From contig NZ_CBDDIE010000003.1 in NCBI RefSeq assembly GCF_965228805.1, positions 2,356,001 through 2,420,000 of the forward strand: 64,000 nucleotides of DNA, read 5' to 3'. The number at the start of each line of letters is the position of its first letter. Position 1 is the first letter of the stretch. Origin of the DNA: JASBTN01 sp965228805. Its GTDB lineage: Bacteria; Pseudomonadota; Alphaproteobacteria; Rhodobacterales; Rhodobacteraceae. A model generated the notes under the pieces. That model ran no database searches, was not told the DNA's origin, and was given only the letters and a program-made list of their open reading frames with translations. Of this stretch, positions 17,879 through 25,642 are shown in pieces. The position numbers and the translations under genes are program-made.

Positions 17879-17898
17879 CGGACCCCGGATGGGGTCCG
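17879..17898 (-). terminator. hairpin in the riboswitch expression platform
   Basis: 8-bp GC-rich stem cggacccc/ggggtccg with a 4-nt loop, between the FMN aptamer and the transporter start. Read on the minus strand it is followed by a weak U-rich stretch (TGTCTTGT). It could be an attenuator, but the alternative antiterminator pairing was not established. Confidence 0.5.
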
Positions 17899-17908
17899 CA
17901 CCGTACCC

Positions 17909-18120
17909 ATTCTCTTCCATCCGGACTATGACCGTCGGCTCCGGAGTTGCACCGGATCTGCTGACACCTCTCATCAGAAAGGCCGCTCGCGGGCTTTGTG
18001 AGTTGTTTGGCTTCACGGACACCGTTTTCAAGCCAAGAGTGCTTGAAAACGGAGCCACATTTCTTGTGACTCCAAAAACTCACTTACCGCCGGTGGGGAA
18101 TTCCACCCCGCCCTGAGAAT
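17909..18120 (-). ncRNA. FMN riboswitch (RFN element)
   Basis: Read on the minus strand: P1 arm ATTCTC (18120-18115), the conserved GGGTGGAATTCCCCACCGGCGGTAAG block, AAGCCCGCGAGCG, TCCGGTGCAACTCCGGAGCCGACGGTCATAGTCCGGATGGAAG (split blocks), and the closing P1 arm GAGAAT (17914-17909). These match the RFN consensus throughout. An additional 12-bp perfect helix (18022-18033 with 18041-18052) forms the variable stem and makes the element long (212 nt). It controls the DMT transporter. The 56 bp between it and the vWA gene are very GC-rich, so the promoter is not obvious. Confidence 0.95.
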
Positions 18121-18176
18121 GCGCCGCCCCCGGGTGGGGACGGCGCTGGGACCCTAGGGGCGGGGGCGGGGGCGTG

Positions 18177-20153
18177 TCAACGGGTCAGCGTCTCGGCCAG
18201 GCGCATCAGCTTCACGGCTTCCGCACGGTAACCGAACTCATCCGCGCCCTTGTTGGCATTGGCCAGCGCAATTAGGTCGGAGTAGCCCCAGTTGCCCAGG
18301 TACTTGCCGCCCCGCAGCAGCTGGCCGAAGCCCGCCACCGCCACGCTGAACCGCGCATCTTCCGAGGCCGCGCCCATGTCGGGCAGGATCGGGGTTTCGA
18401 TCAGGGTCGAGACATCCTCGCCCGGCGCCTTGTAGCGCAGTTTCAGGTAGCCCAGTTCACCCGATCCATCCGTCTCGACCGGCGGGGCGTAGCGCAGGGC
18501 GTCACTCATCACGGCGTCGGAGCCGACCGGGGTCACCTCGTAGATTGCTGTCACGGTATGGCCTGCGCCGATCTCGCCCGCGTCCACCGCGTCATTGTTG
18601 AAATCCTCACGCGCTAAGCTGCGGGTTTCATAGCCAATCAGCCGGTATTCGGCGATCATGGCGGGGTTGAACTCGACCTGGATCTTGACGTCATCCGCGA
18701 TGGGGAAGAGCGCGCCGGTCAGTTGATCCACGAGCACTTTCTGCGCCTCCGACAGCGTGTCGATATAGGCCGCCGTCCCGTTGCCGTTCTGCGCCAGCGC
18801 CTGCATGGTGGCGTCCTGCAGGTTGCCGCGACCGAAGCCCAGGACCGACAGGTAGGTGCCCGTGTCGCGTTTGTCTGCGATATAGTCCTTGAGCGCCTCG
18901 GGGTCCGACAGGCCGACATTGAAATCGCCATCCGTGGCCAGGATCACGCGGGAGACTTCGCCGTCTGCCGTCATGCTCTCGGCCACCGCATAGGCCTGTT
19001 GCAGCCCGGCCTGCCCGGCGGTGGACCCCCCGGCGTGCAGGTTGTCCAGCGCGGCCAGGATGGTGCTGCGATCCTCGGCACGGGTGGGTTCCAACACCTG
19101 CCCCGCACTGCCTGCGTAGGTGACAATCGACACTTCATCCTCGGGCCGCAATTCCGACAGCATCAGGGCAAAGCTCTGCTTGAGCAGGGGCAGTTTGGTG
19201 GGATCATCCATCGAGCCGGAAGTGTCGATCAGGAAGACCAGGTTCAGGGGCGGGCGGGCGTCCACTTCGGGCAGTTCGCCCTGGATGCCGATGTGCACCA
19301 ATTGCGTGCCCGCGTTCCAGGGCGTGTCCATCACCGTGACGGTGGGCTGGAACGGGTGCGGGCCTTCGGGCGTCGGATAGGCATAGGGGAAATAGTTTAC
19401 CATTTCCTCAATGCGCACCGCGTCCGAGGGCGGCAACTGCCCGCGCGAGATCATGTTGCGGATGAGCGACCAACTGGCCGTGTCCACGTCGATCGAGAAG
19501 GTGCTGACCGGCTCCTCGCTGGTGATCTTCAGCGGGTTGGGGGCTTCGTTGGCATAGGATTCTGTGTCTGCGGGAACAGGGGGCACCAGATCGGGTGAGG
19601 TGACCGAGGCGCCAAAATGGAGCCCGTCGTCGGTCTCACCGCTCATGGTGAACTGGATGTCTGCGCCGGAAGGGGCCACGCGAGCCGTGGGGGCGGGGGC
19701 TGTGGCCATCAGGCCTTCGGCAGCCATGTCGGCCTCGGCCAACTCCATCGGGGCCGGTTCGATCATCGGTTCGGCCAACGGTTCAGCCGCGACAAAAGCC
19801 TCTTCTTCGATGCGTGCCTCATCTGTTTTTTGCGTTGCGACCTCGCGCAGGCGCAGATCGCCGCTTTGGTAGGTCGGCAACACCGTCACCACGACAGCAA
19901 CGGCAACAAGGGCGGTGGAGGCGGCAATGGCGCCACGGGTGGAAAGGGCTTGAAACATCTTGGTCACTCCTGTTTTCAACCACCCGTTCGGGGTGGCTTC
20001 AGGAGTAGGACGCGCCTCATCCCGCGATCCTTGGAGCGCATCGAAGTTTTTCATCGCCAAAGCGATATTTTCTTCCTTCGCCCCCTCATCAGGGGCGGGC
20101 GGGGCCTGTTTCAGACCGTGTGAGATCAGCTTGAGATCGTCGTCGTCGCTCAT
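18177..20153 (-). CDS. membrane-anchored vWA domain protein (YfbK-like, DUF3520)
   Basis: 658 residues from the ATG at 20153, preceded by GGAGG at 7 nt; a TTG two codons upstream is too near the SD. Order: about 75 cytoplasmic residues, one membrane helix (AIAASTALVAVAVVVTVLP), a low-complexity Glu/Ala/Pro periplasmic linker, the YfbK N-terminal vWF_A-like segment (FSIDVDTASWSLIRNMI), a vWA domain with MIDAS DTSGSM, and a C-terminal DUF3520-like region. The ATG overlaps the ECF sigma factor stop by 4 bp. The short cytoplasmic N-terminus plus TM could serve as an anti-sigma module; this is inference. Confidence 0.85.
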   Translation of the reverse strand: MSDDDDLKLISHGLKQAPPAPDEGAKEENIALAMKNFDALQGSRDEARPTPEATPNGWLKTGVTKMFQALSTRGAIAASTALVAVAVVVTVLPTYQSGDLRLREVATQKTDEARIEEEAFVAAEPLAEPMIEPAPMELAEADMAAEGLMATAPAPTARVAPSGADIQFTMSGETDDGLHFGASVTSPDLVPPVPADTESYANEAPNPLKITSEEPVSTFSIDVDTASWSLIRNMISRGQLPPSDAVRIEEMVNYFPYAYPTPEGPHPFQPTVTVMDTPWNAGTQLVHIGIQGELPEVDARPPLNLVFLIDTSGSMDDPTKLPLLKQSFALMLSELRPEDEVSIVTYAGSAGQVLEPTRAEDRSTILAALDNLHAGGSTAGQAGLQQAYAVAESMTADGEVSRVILATDGDFNVGLSDPEALKDYIADKRDTGTYLSVLGFGRGNLQDATMQALAQNGNGTAAYIDTLSEAQKVLVDQLTGALFPIADDVKIQVEFNPAMIAEYRLIGYETRSLAREDFNNDAVDAGEIGAGHTVTAIYEVTPVGSDAVMSDALRYAPPVETDGSGELGYLKLRYKAPGEDVSTLIETPILPDMGAASEDARFSVAVAGFGQLLRGGKYLGNWGYSDLIALANANKGADEFGYRAEAVKLMRLAETLTR

Positions 20154-20698
20154 GGCCAATCCTCCGTTTCTCGCAGGTGTTTGAGGCGCTTCTTGACCTC
20201 CGACATGCGCCAGGCGACGGTGCCTTCGGACACCCCCAGCACCTGGGCGGCCTGCGATTGTTTCATCTCTTCGCCCAGCACCAGCGCGACGGTGTCGCGC
20301 AGATCCTCGGGCAGGGCGCGCATGGCTTGGGCGAGCCAGTCGAGGTTGCCCGCAGCCTCGTCATTCACCGCGCGGCGGTTCTTTTCCCAGTCGCCCCAGC
20401 CATCGGCGGCGCGGGTGCGTGTCGCCGCGCGCCTGCGCCGGTCATGCATGGCGTTTACCGCCACCCGGTAGAGCCAGGTGGAAAACCGCGCCTCGCCCCG
20501 GAATGTCGCCAGCTTGGCGGGCAGGGCGGCGCAGATGTCCTGGGTCAGATCCTCGGCCTCGTGACGCGATCCGGACAGGCGAAAGGCAAAGGCGAAGAGC
20601 CGGTCATAATGACGCGCCAGAAGGCTCGCGAAAGCCTCGCGATCCCCACAGGCCGCCGCCCGCGCCAATGCCTCATCCGTCCGTTCCATGCGCATCAC
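20150..20698 (-). CDS. ECF-type RNA polymerase sigma factor
   Basis: About 181 residues. Sigma2 region: ALLARHYDRLFAFAFRLSGSRHEAEDLTQDI, with the -10 recognising segment RFSTWLYRVAVNAMHDRRRR. Sigma4 region: LRDTVALVLGEEMKQSQAAQVLGVSEGTVAWRMSEVKKRL (split) with the helix-turn-helix. Start may be GTG 20698, ATG 20695 or ATG 20689. Encoded as the first gene of a pair with the vWA membrane protein, which is the likely signal-transducing partner. No target promoters identified. Confidence 0.92.
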   Translation of the reverse strand: MMRMERTDEALARAAACGDREAFASLLARHYDRLFAFAFRLSGSRHEAEDLTQDICAALPAKLATFRGEARFSTWLYRVAVNAMHDRRRRAATRTRAADGWGDWEKNRRAVNDEAAGNLDWLAQAMRALPEDLRDTVALVLGEEMKQSQAAQVLGVSEGTVAWRMSEVKKRLKHLRETEDWP

Positions 20699-20767
20699 AT
20701 AGAGTATGACGCAAGCCGCGGGTCAATCCTTGGAAAAAACTGTAAGGTGATGAAAACGGGGGGTGAG

Positions 20768-21151
20768 ATGCTTTACGACGGCAGGTGCCATTGCGGCCGG
20801 GTGCGGTTCCGGGTCGAGGCGGAGATTGACCATGTGCGGGTCTGCGACTGTTCGATCTGCCACATGAGGGGGGCGCTGATCTTTCGCGTGCCCGAGGGGG
20901 CGCTGGAGCTCATGACACCGCTGGAGGACATGGTGCTTTATGAATGGGGCAGTCGCACGGCCAAGGACTACCTGTGTCCGACCTGCGGGATCCTGCCGTT
21001 TCGCCGCCCCTCGGCGCCTACGCGGGTGGAGCTGGAGCAAGGCGTGCAACCCTTTGACGGCTGGGCGATCAACACCCGTTGCCTGGTCGGGTTCGACCCA
21101 TCCTCGGTGCCCGTCCGGCAGATCCGTGGTCGCCTGATCCAGCGTGATTGA
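20768..21151 (+). CDS. GFA-family (glutathione-dependent formaldehyde-activating-like) zinc protein
   Basis: 127 residues from the ATG at 20768 (G-rich SD GGGGGGTGAG in front; another ATG at 20750). Zn-ligand cysteines are CHCG, CDCSIC and CPTCG, the Gfa/CENP-V fold pattern. Such proteins bind zinc and act in thiol or aldehyde chemistry, but the specific substrate is unknown. Monocistronic, divergent from the ECF sigma gene. Confidence 0.85.
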   Translation: MLYDGRCHCGRVRFRVEAEIDHVRVCDCSICHMRGALIFRVPEGALELMTPLEDMVLYEWGSRTAKDYLCPTCGILPFRRPSAPTRVELEQGVQPFDGWAINTRCLVGFDPSSVPVRQIRGRLIQRD

Positions 21152-21245
21152 ACCGGGTGACACTGCGTCGCATCTCAATCCGAAATCATGGAAATTCAGG
21201 CCCTTGTCGCCTCTGCGCCACCCGACTAGGCTCGCGTAAAACGCG

Positions 21246-23282
21246 ATGGATTTCGAGATGTTTCGCCACCTTTTCACGACGACGATTGCACTTTTGCCGC
21301 TGACCGCCTCCGCCCAGGATCTGCCCCGCGCATTGGTGCCGGACTGGGTCACGGTGAACACGATCCCCGAGATCGACCCGGAGCTTCTTCCCTATGCCTC
21401 GGGCGGGGTGTTCTACCGGCTCGATGATACGCAGGTGCGCCACGATGGCGACCGGGCAGAGGTGTATCATCGCCTGTCGATCGAGGTTCTGTCCCGTGAA
21501 GGGCTGGAGGAGGCGGCGAATATCCTGCGCAGCTATGATCCCGAGTTCGATCGGTTGAGCTTGGTGCATCTCGATATTATCCGCGATGGCGAGGTGATCG
21601 CCCTGGCCGATGAGGTCTCGGCCGAGCTGTTTCGGCGCGAGACCCAGGTCGAACAGGGCATTCTGGATGGAACGATGTCGGTCCATCTGGTCGCGCCGGA
21701 TGTGCGTGTGGGCGACGTGGTCGATCTGGCCTTTCTGTGGGAAAGCGAGGCGCCGGTGCCGGGCTCGTTGATGACCGGGCGGTACCAGCTGGAATATGAC
21801 GTGCCGACCGGCATGTCACAGGTGACGAGCTTTTGGCCAAGCGACGTGCCGATCTCCCTGTCGACCCTGCGCGATGAGGTCGAATTCTCACACAGTGAAG
21901 GCGAGATGCAGGATCGCTATGTCTGGACCGTGACGGGGCAGGTGCCGCCTGAGATCGAGGATGAGCTGCCGCCGGAGTTCAACCCCTACCTGGGCTTCGA
22001 ATACTCGGGCTATGCGGATTGGGAGGCGGTTACCGCCGCGCTGGGCCGGCATTACGAGGTCGACCACGCGGTGCCCGAGGCCTGGGCTGCGGACGTGGCC
22101 CGGATTGCCGCCGAACACAAGGACGACCCGGCCGCGCGCGCCTTTGCCGCGCTGCGTCTGGTGCAGGAGCGTGTGCGCTATGTCGGGGTCGAGATCGGTG
22201 CAGGCGGCTATTATGCCCGGGACCCGGCGCTGGTCGTGTCTCAGGGCTTTGGTGATTGCAAGGACAAGGCCGTCCTTCTGCGCACGTTGCTGCGCGCCCT
22301 GGATGTCGAGGCCGAAGTGGCACTGACCGATCTGGATCAGGGCTGGGGCCTTCCGGATCGTCTGCCGTCGGTCTTCGCCTTCGATCACATGATTGCAGGG
22401 GCGAAGATCCATGGCGAATGGGTCTGGATGGACCCCACCAGTTCGTATGAAGAGGGCGGGTTGGTCACCGCGGCCCGGCCGGACTACGGCTATGTCTTGC
22501 CGGTCACGCCCGGGCGCGATGATCTGGTACGGATTGATCCGGAGGAACGCTCGTACCTGGGTGCGGATGTGACCGAGAGCTATCGCTTTACCCCGCGAGG
22601 GGTGCTGCTGACCGTGACCTCGCATTATCAGAACCGGTCGGCGGACGGACAGCGCGGCTATTGGGCGCGCAATTCGGTGCGCGACATTGCTGATCGCTAC
22701 CTGGACTATTACCGCCACTACTATCCCGAGATCGAACGGTTGGATCTGCCGACGTTGCATGATCAGAAACAGGCAAACCGGGTGCTGGTGGTCGAGAACT
22801 ACCTGATCCCGAAGGACAGCATCCACGAGACCGACCTGGTGCGCGACTTCACATTTGTCGGGCCGGATTATGGCTGGGTCATGCGGGCCAAGGATCGGCG
22901 CAATCGCCGGTCACCGCTGTTGATCAACCACCCGGTGTCCCAACATCACAGGGTGCTTGTGGCGAATGCCCCGATCGAGTTTGCTCCGCCTGACCGTGTG
23001 GAGATGGAGAACGAGGCGTTTTCCTACACGTTTTGGGGCGGTGCGAGCGAAGGGGGCAACATGACGCTCGACTGGACCCTGGAAAGCCACAAACGCATCG
23101 TGGCGCCGCAGGATGTCGCGCGAGTGATGGGCGAAGCGGACGAAATGAACGAGATGACCACCTGGTCCTGGGACCTGACCCCCGAGGGCGCGAAGGTGGA
23201 TGCACCGTCCGGGTTCCAGGGGATCGTCGATGGTCTGATGTCCTTCTTCCCGCAGGATGAGGATGGCGGGCAGGACAGGTAG
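21246..23282 (+). CDS. secreted DUF3857 / transglutaminase-like protein
   Basis: 678 residues (666-674 if the ATG at 21258 is used, which gives the cleaner signal peptide MFRHLFTTTIALLPLTASA). DUF3857 at roughly 50-230 and a transglutaminase-like core at about 280-410 with Cys in GFGDCKDKAVLL, His in FDHMIAG and Asp in VWMDPTSS, so the triad is intact. Exported to the periplasm. The family is often linked to cell-envelope or peptide processing; substrate unknown. Confidence 0.85.
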   Translation: MDFEMFRHLFTTTIALLPLTASAQDLPRALVPDWVTVNTIPEIDPELLPYASGGVFYRLDDTQVRHDGDRAEVYHRLSIEVLSREGLEEAANILRSYDPEFDRLSLVHLDIIRDGEVIALADEVSAELFRRETQVEQGILDGTMSVHLVAPDVRVGDVVDLAFLWESEAPVPGSLMTGRYQLEYDVPTGMSQVTSFWPSDVPISLSTLRDEVEFSHSEGEMQDRYVWTVTGQVPPEIEDELPPEFNPYLGFEYSGYADWEAVTAALGRHYEVDHAVPEAWAADVARIAAEHKDDPAARAFAALRLVQERVRYVGVEIGAGGYYARDPALVVSQGFGDCKDKAVLLRTLLRALDVEAEVALTDLDQGWGLPDRLPSVFAFDHMIAGAKIHGEWVWMDPTSSYEEGGLVTAARPDYGYVLPVTPGRDDLVRIDPEERSYLGADVTESYRFTPRGVLLTVTSHYQNRSADGQRGYWARNSVRDIADRYLDYYRHYYPEIERLDLPTLHDQKQANRVLVVENYLIPKDSIHETDLVRDFTFVGPDYGWVMRAKDRRNRRSPLLINHPVSQHHRVLVANAPIEFAPPDRVEMENEAFSYTFWGGASEGGNMTLDWTLESHKRIVAPQDVARVMGEADEMNEMTTWSWDLTPEGAKVDAPSGFQGIVDGLMSFFPQDEDGGQDR

Positions 23283-23286
23283 GGAA

Positions 23287-23320
23287 GTGGGGAGGGCCGG
23301 GGCCCTCCCCACCCGTTTTA
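23287..23320. terminator. bidirectional terminator between convergent genes
   Basis: Stem gtggggagggcc (23287-23298) with ggccctccccac (23301-23312), followed by CCGTTTTA on the + strand. Separates the DUF3857 gene from the phytase-like gene. Confidence 0.8.
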
Positions 23321-25498
23321 CGACTTCGGATCGGCGATGGAGCCGACATTGAAGAACATCGTCTCGCCCGAGTGATCATCCACCCCGTCGTTGTCGGTCG
23401 ACACCCAGGCGGTGCCGTCGGGGAAGATCGCCAGGCCCTCGACCTTGTCCAGGACGTAACCGCCGGTGGCGGTCAGGTCCGGCAGCAGGTCACGCACCAG
23501 TTCCTTGGTCACGACGGGCAGGGGGCCACCCAGGGGGGCGGGCTGCATTTCGGCCAGGGGGATGCGGAAGATCTGCTTGGTCACGGCGCGGAAGTCATGT
23601 TGGTTGTCGCGCTCGATCACATAGACATAGTCGCCATGGGCCACGATTTCCGACAGGCCGACCCAGCCGGTGGCCGGTTCCGCTTTCGGATAGTGGACCG
23701 CGCCCCATTCCTTGGTCTCAAGGTTGTAGCTGACCAGTTTCACGTGGTTCTTCGGATCGTCCTTCCACTCACGTTGAATGGCCATCCACAGGGTGTCGCC
23801 GATGCGGGTGATGCCTTCGAAGCCAAAGCGTTTCTCGACCGCGGCCAGCTCGGCAGGGATACCGATCTCGCCCTTCAGGTTGCGGATCGAGCCGTCAGCG
23901 GCGACGTGGTAGATCGCATGCGGGATCAGCCGTTCGGTGCGACCTTCGGAGGCGACGTAGAAGCCGCCCTTGCCGTCCAGAGTGATACCTTCCAAGTCCA
24001 GCTTCTGCGCCGGATGCCCGTTGCGGGTGATGCGGATCACGTCCACGATGCGGGCAGGCACCTGCGTGGTGTCGATCTTGAAGATCGAGGGCTGGAAACC
24101 ATAGAAACTGTCCGACACGGCCCAGACCACGCCGCCCTCATCGGCCACCATGCCCGAGATCGCGCCCCAGCCGATCAGCTCATCGGCGCCCGCGCTGGTC
24201 AGCTGCGGGTAGGCCGCTGGTGCATCCTGATATTCGTAGATCATCACATGGGCCCGCGCACCCTTGTCTTCGATCAGGTCCTTCTCGTTGGCCGAGACCA
24301 GCAGGCCCCGCGACGGGATGGTCACATAGCCTTCCGGGCCGACACCCGAGGGCAGCAGTTGTTTCAGTACCGGGTTGGCAAGATCAGCGGCGTCATAGAC
24401 CCCCACGACCGAGGCGCGTTCGGCGCCGACGAAGATCAGGCGGTCTTCGCCATAGGTGGCGGCGGTCACGCTTTCCGGCTCCACCCCTTTGCTGTCCGAA
24501 CGCTTGTCCGGGTAGTGGCCGATCTGCACGATGGCGTGTTCGAAGCTCACGCCGCTTTCGTACACGACCGTACCGTCCTGGTTGAAGATGGTCCACCCGC
24601 GCGAGCCACCTTCGTAATCGCCCTCGTTGGCGGTGGCGAAGTGGTCGGCATCGACCCATTTCACCGCGTCAGGTTCGCGTTTGCGCCCCATCTGGCTTTC
24701 GGTAAAGATCAGCGCGCCGCGCTCGTCGGTGGCGTCGATGCCCTCCAGGTCGACGGCGCCCGCCGAGAAGTGGCTCAGCACCGTGCCGTCGCGGCCCACG
24801 ACCACGATGTGATTGTTTTCCTGCAGGGTGACGACGGTCTCGCCTTCGGCGTTGATGTCGACGTATTCGGGCTCGGGATCGGTCGGTGCGATCTCGGCCA
24901 GGCCGGTCAGGGCCACATGTTTCAGGCTGGCACAGTCCAGCGCGCCGTCTTTCAGGTCGATCAGAACCAGGTCACCCGCGGGCAGCTGCGGGATCATGCC
25001 ATCGTTCAGGTCTTCGTCGCGCTCGTTCTCGATGGCAACGGCCAGGAAGGACCCATCGGGGGCCTTGGCAACCGAATCCGGCTGGCCGCCCAGATCACAG
25101 GAGCCGGTTTCCGCGCCGGTGGCCACGTCGAAGCTTTTCAGCAATCCCGAGGGGGCCACGTAGCTTTCGGACGTGTTCACGCCGACAAAGGCGGTCTGGC
25201 CGATCACGGCCACGCTGGTCGGCTCGCCGGGCAGGGCGATGTTGCCCAGGGGCTTCGGGTCGCGCGGATCGGTGATGTCGATGCGCCCCAGCACGCTCAG
25301 CGGGCTGTCGGTATAGACCAGCGTCATGCCATCGGCGGTGACGTCGATGATCTCGGGGCTGGATTCGCGCATCATGTCTTCGCCGGCAGCCATGTTCATG
25401 ACCACAGGGAAGGAGACGATGCGGTTGAAGTTCATCTCGGCCTGCGCGGCACTGGCGGTCAGCGCCAGGGCGGAGGTGAGGGTGATGCGTGCAAGCAT
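23318..25498 (-). CDS. secreted esterase-like/phytase-like beta-propeller protein
   Basis: 726 residues with a signal peptide (MLARITLTSALALTASAAQA). The first half has repeated propeller blades (VADLADPV-like DITDPRDPKPLGNIAL, VDINAEGETVVTL, YDAADLANPVLKQLL) of the choice-of-anchor-I type. The second half is an esterase-like-phytase domain (KLDLEGITLDGKGGFYVASEGR, KRFGFEGITRIGDTLWMAIQRE, YVLDKVEGLAIFPDGTAWVSTDNDG split). Periplasmic; may release phosphate from esters, but this is inferred only from the family name. Its SD lies in an 11-bp hairpin (separate entry). Confidence 0.85.
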   Translation of the reverse strand: MLARITLTSALALTASAAQAEMNFNRIVSFPVVMNMAAGEDMMRESSPEIIDVTADGMTLVYTDSPLSVLGRIDITDPRDPKPLGNIALPGEPTSVAVIGQTAFVGVNTSESYVAPSGLLKSFDVATGAETGSCDLGGQPDSVAKAPDGSFLAVAIENERDEDLNDGMIPQLPAGDLVLIDLKDGALDCASLKHVALTGLAEIAPTDPEPEYVDINAEGETVVTLQENNHIVVVGRDGTVLSHFSAGAVDLEGIDATDERGALIFTESQMGRKREPDAVKWVDADHFATANEGDYEGGSRGWTIFNQDGTVVYESGVSFEHAIVQIGHYPDKRSDSKGVEPESVTAATYGEDRLIFVGAERASVVGVYDAADLANPVLKQLLPSGVGPEGYVTIPSRGLLVSANEKDLIEDKGARAHVMIYEYQDAPAAYPQLTSAGADELIGWGAISGMVADEGGVVWAVSDSFYGFQPSIFKIDTTQVPARIVDVIRITRNGHPAQKLDLEGITLDGKGGFYVASEGRTERLIPHAIYHVAADGSIRNLKGEIGIPAELAAVEKRFGFEGITRIGDTLWMAIQREWKDDPKNHVKLVSYNLETKEWGAVHYPKAEPATGWVGLSEIVAHGDYVYVIERDNQHDFRAVTKQIFRIPLAEMQPAPLGGPLPVVTKELVRDLLPDLTATGGYVLDKVEGLAIFPDGTAWVSTDNDGVDDHSGETMFFNVGSIADPKS

Positions 25499-25501
25499 GT
25501 T

Positions 25502-25538
25502 GCCACTCCCGGTTGGTAAGTACCCGGCCGGGAGTGGC
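25502..25538 (-). promoter_or_regulatory. hairpin enclosing the Shine-Dalgarno of the phytase-like gene
   Basis: Perfect 11-bp arms 25502-25512 and 25528-25538. On the mRNA (minus strand) the 3' arm is CCGGGAGTGGC, contains the only SD-like GGGAG, and ends 3 nt before the ATG at 25498. The ribosome-binding site is therefore fully paired in the predicted structure. Confidence 0.55.
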
Positions 25539-25597
25539 GCAGTGTTGTGTCATGGGCGTAACGCGCAGGTTTCAGTTTCGTGAAACGCGCGGTGTGC

Positions 25598-25642
25598 CCG
25601 TTTTCTTCGAAGAAAACGGTCCGGAATTTTCGAAAATTCCGG
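25598..25642 (-). terminator. gabD: tandem perfect palindromes downstream of gabD
   Basis: Two perfect 22-nt palindromes separated by 1 bp: 25598-25619 (arms ccgttttctt.. / ..aagaaaacgg) and 25621-25642 (arms ccggaatttt / aaaattccgg), both centred on TTCGAA. The second begins at the base after the gabD TAA. Likely a strong bipartite terminator. Confidence 0.75.
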
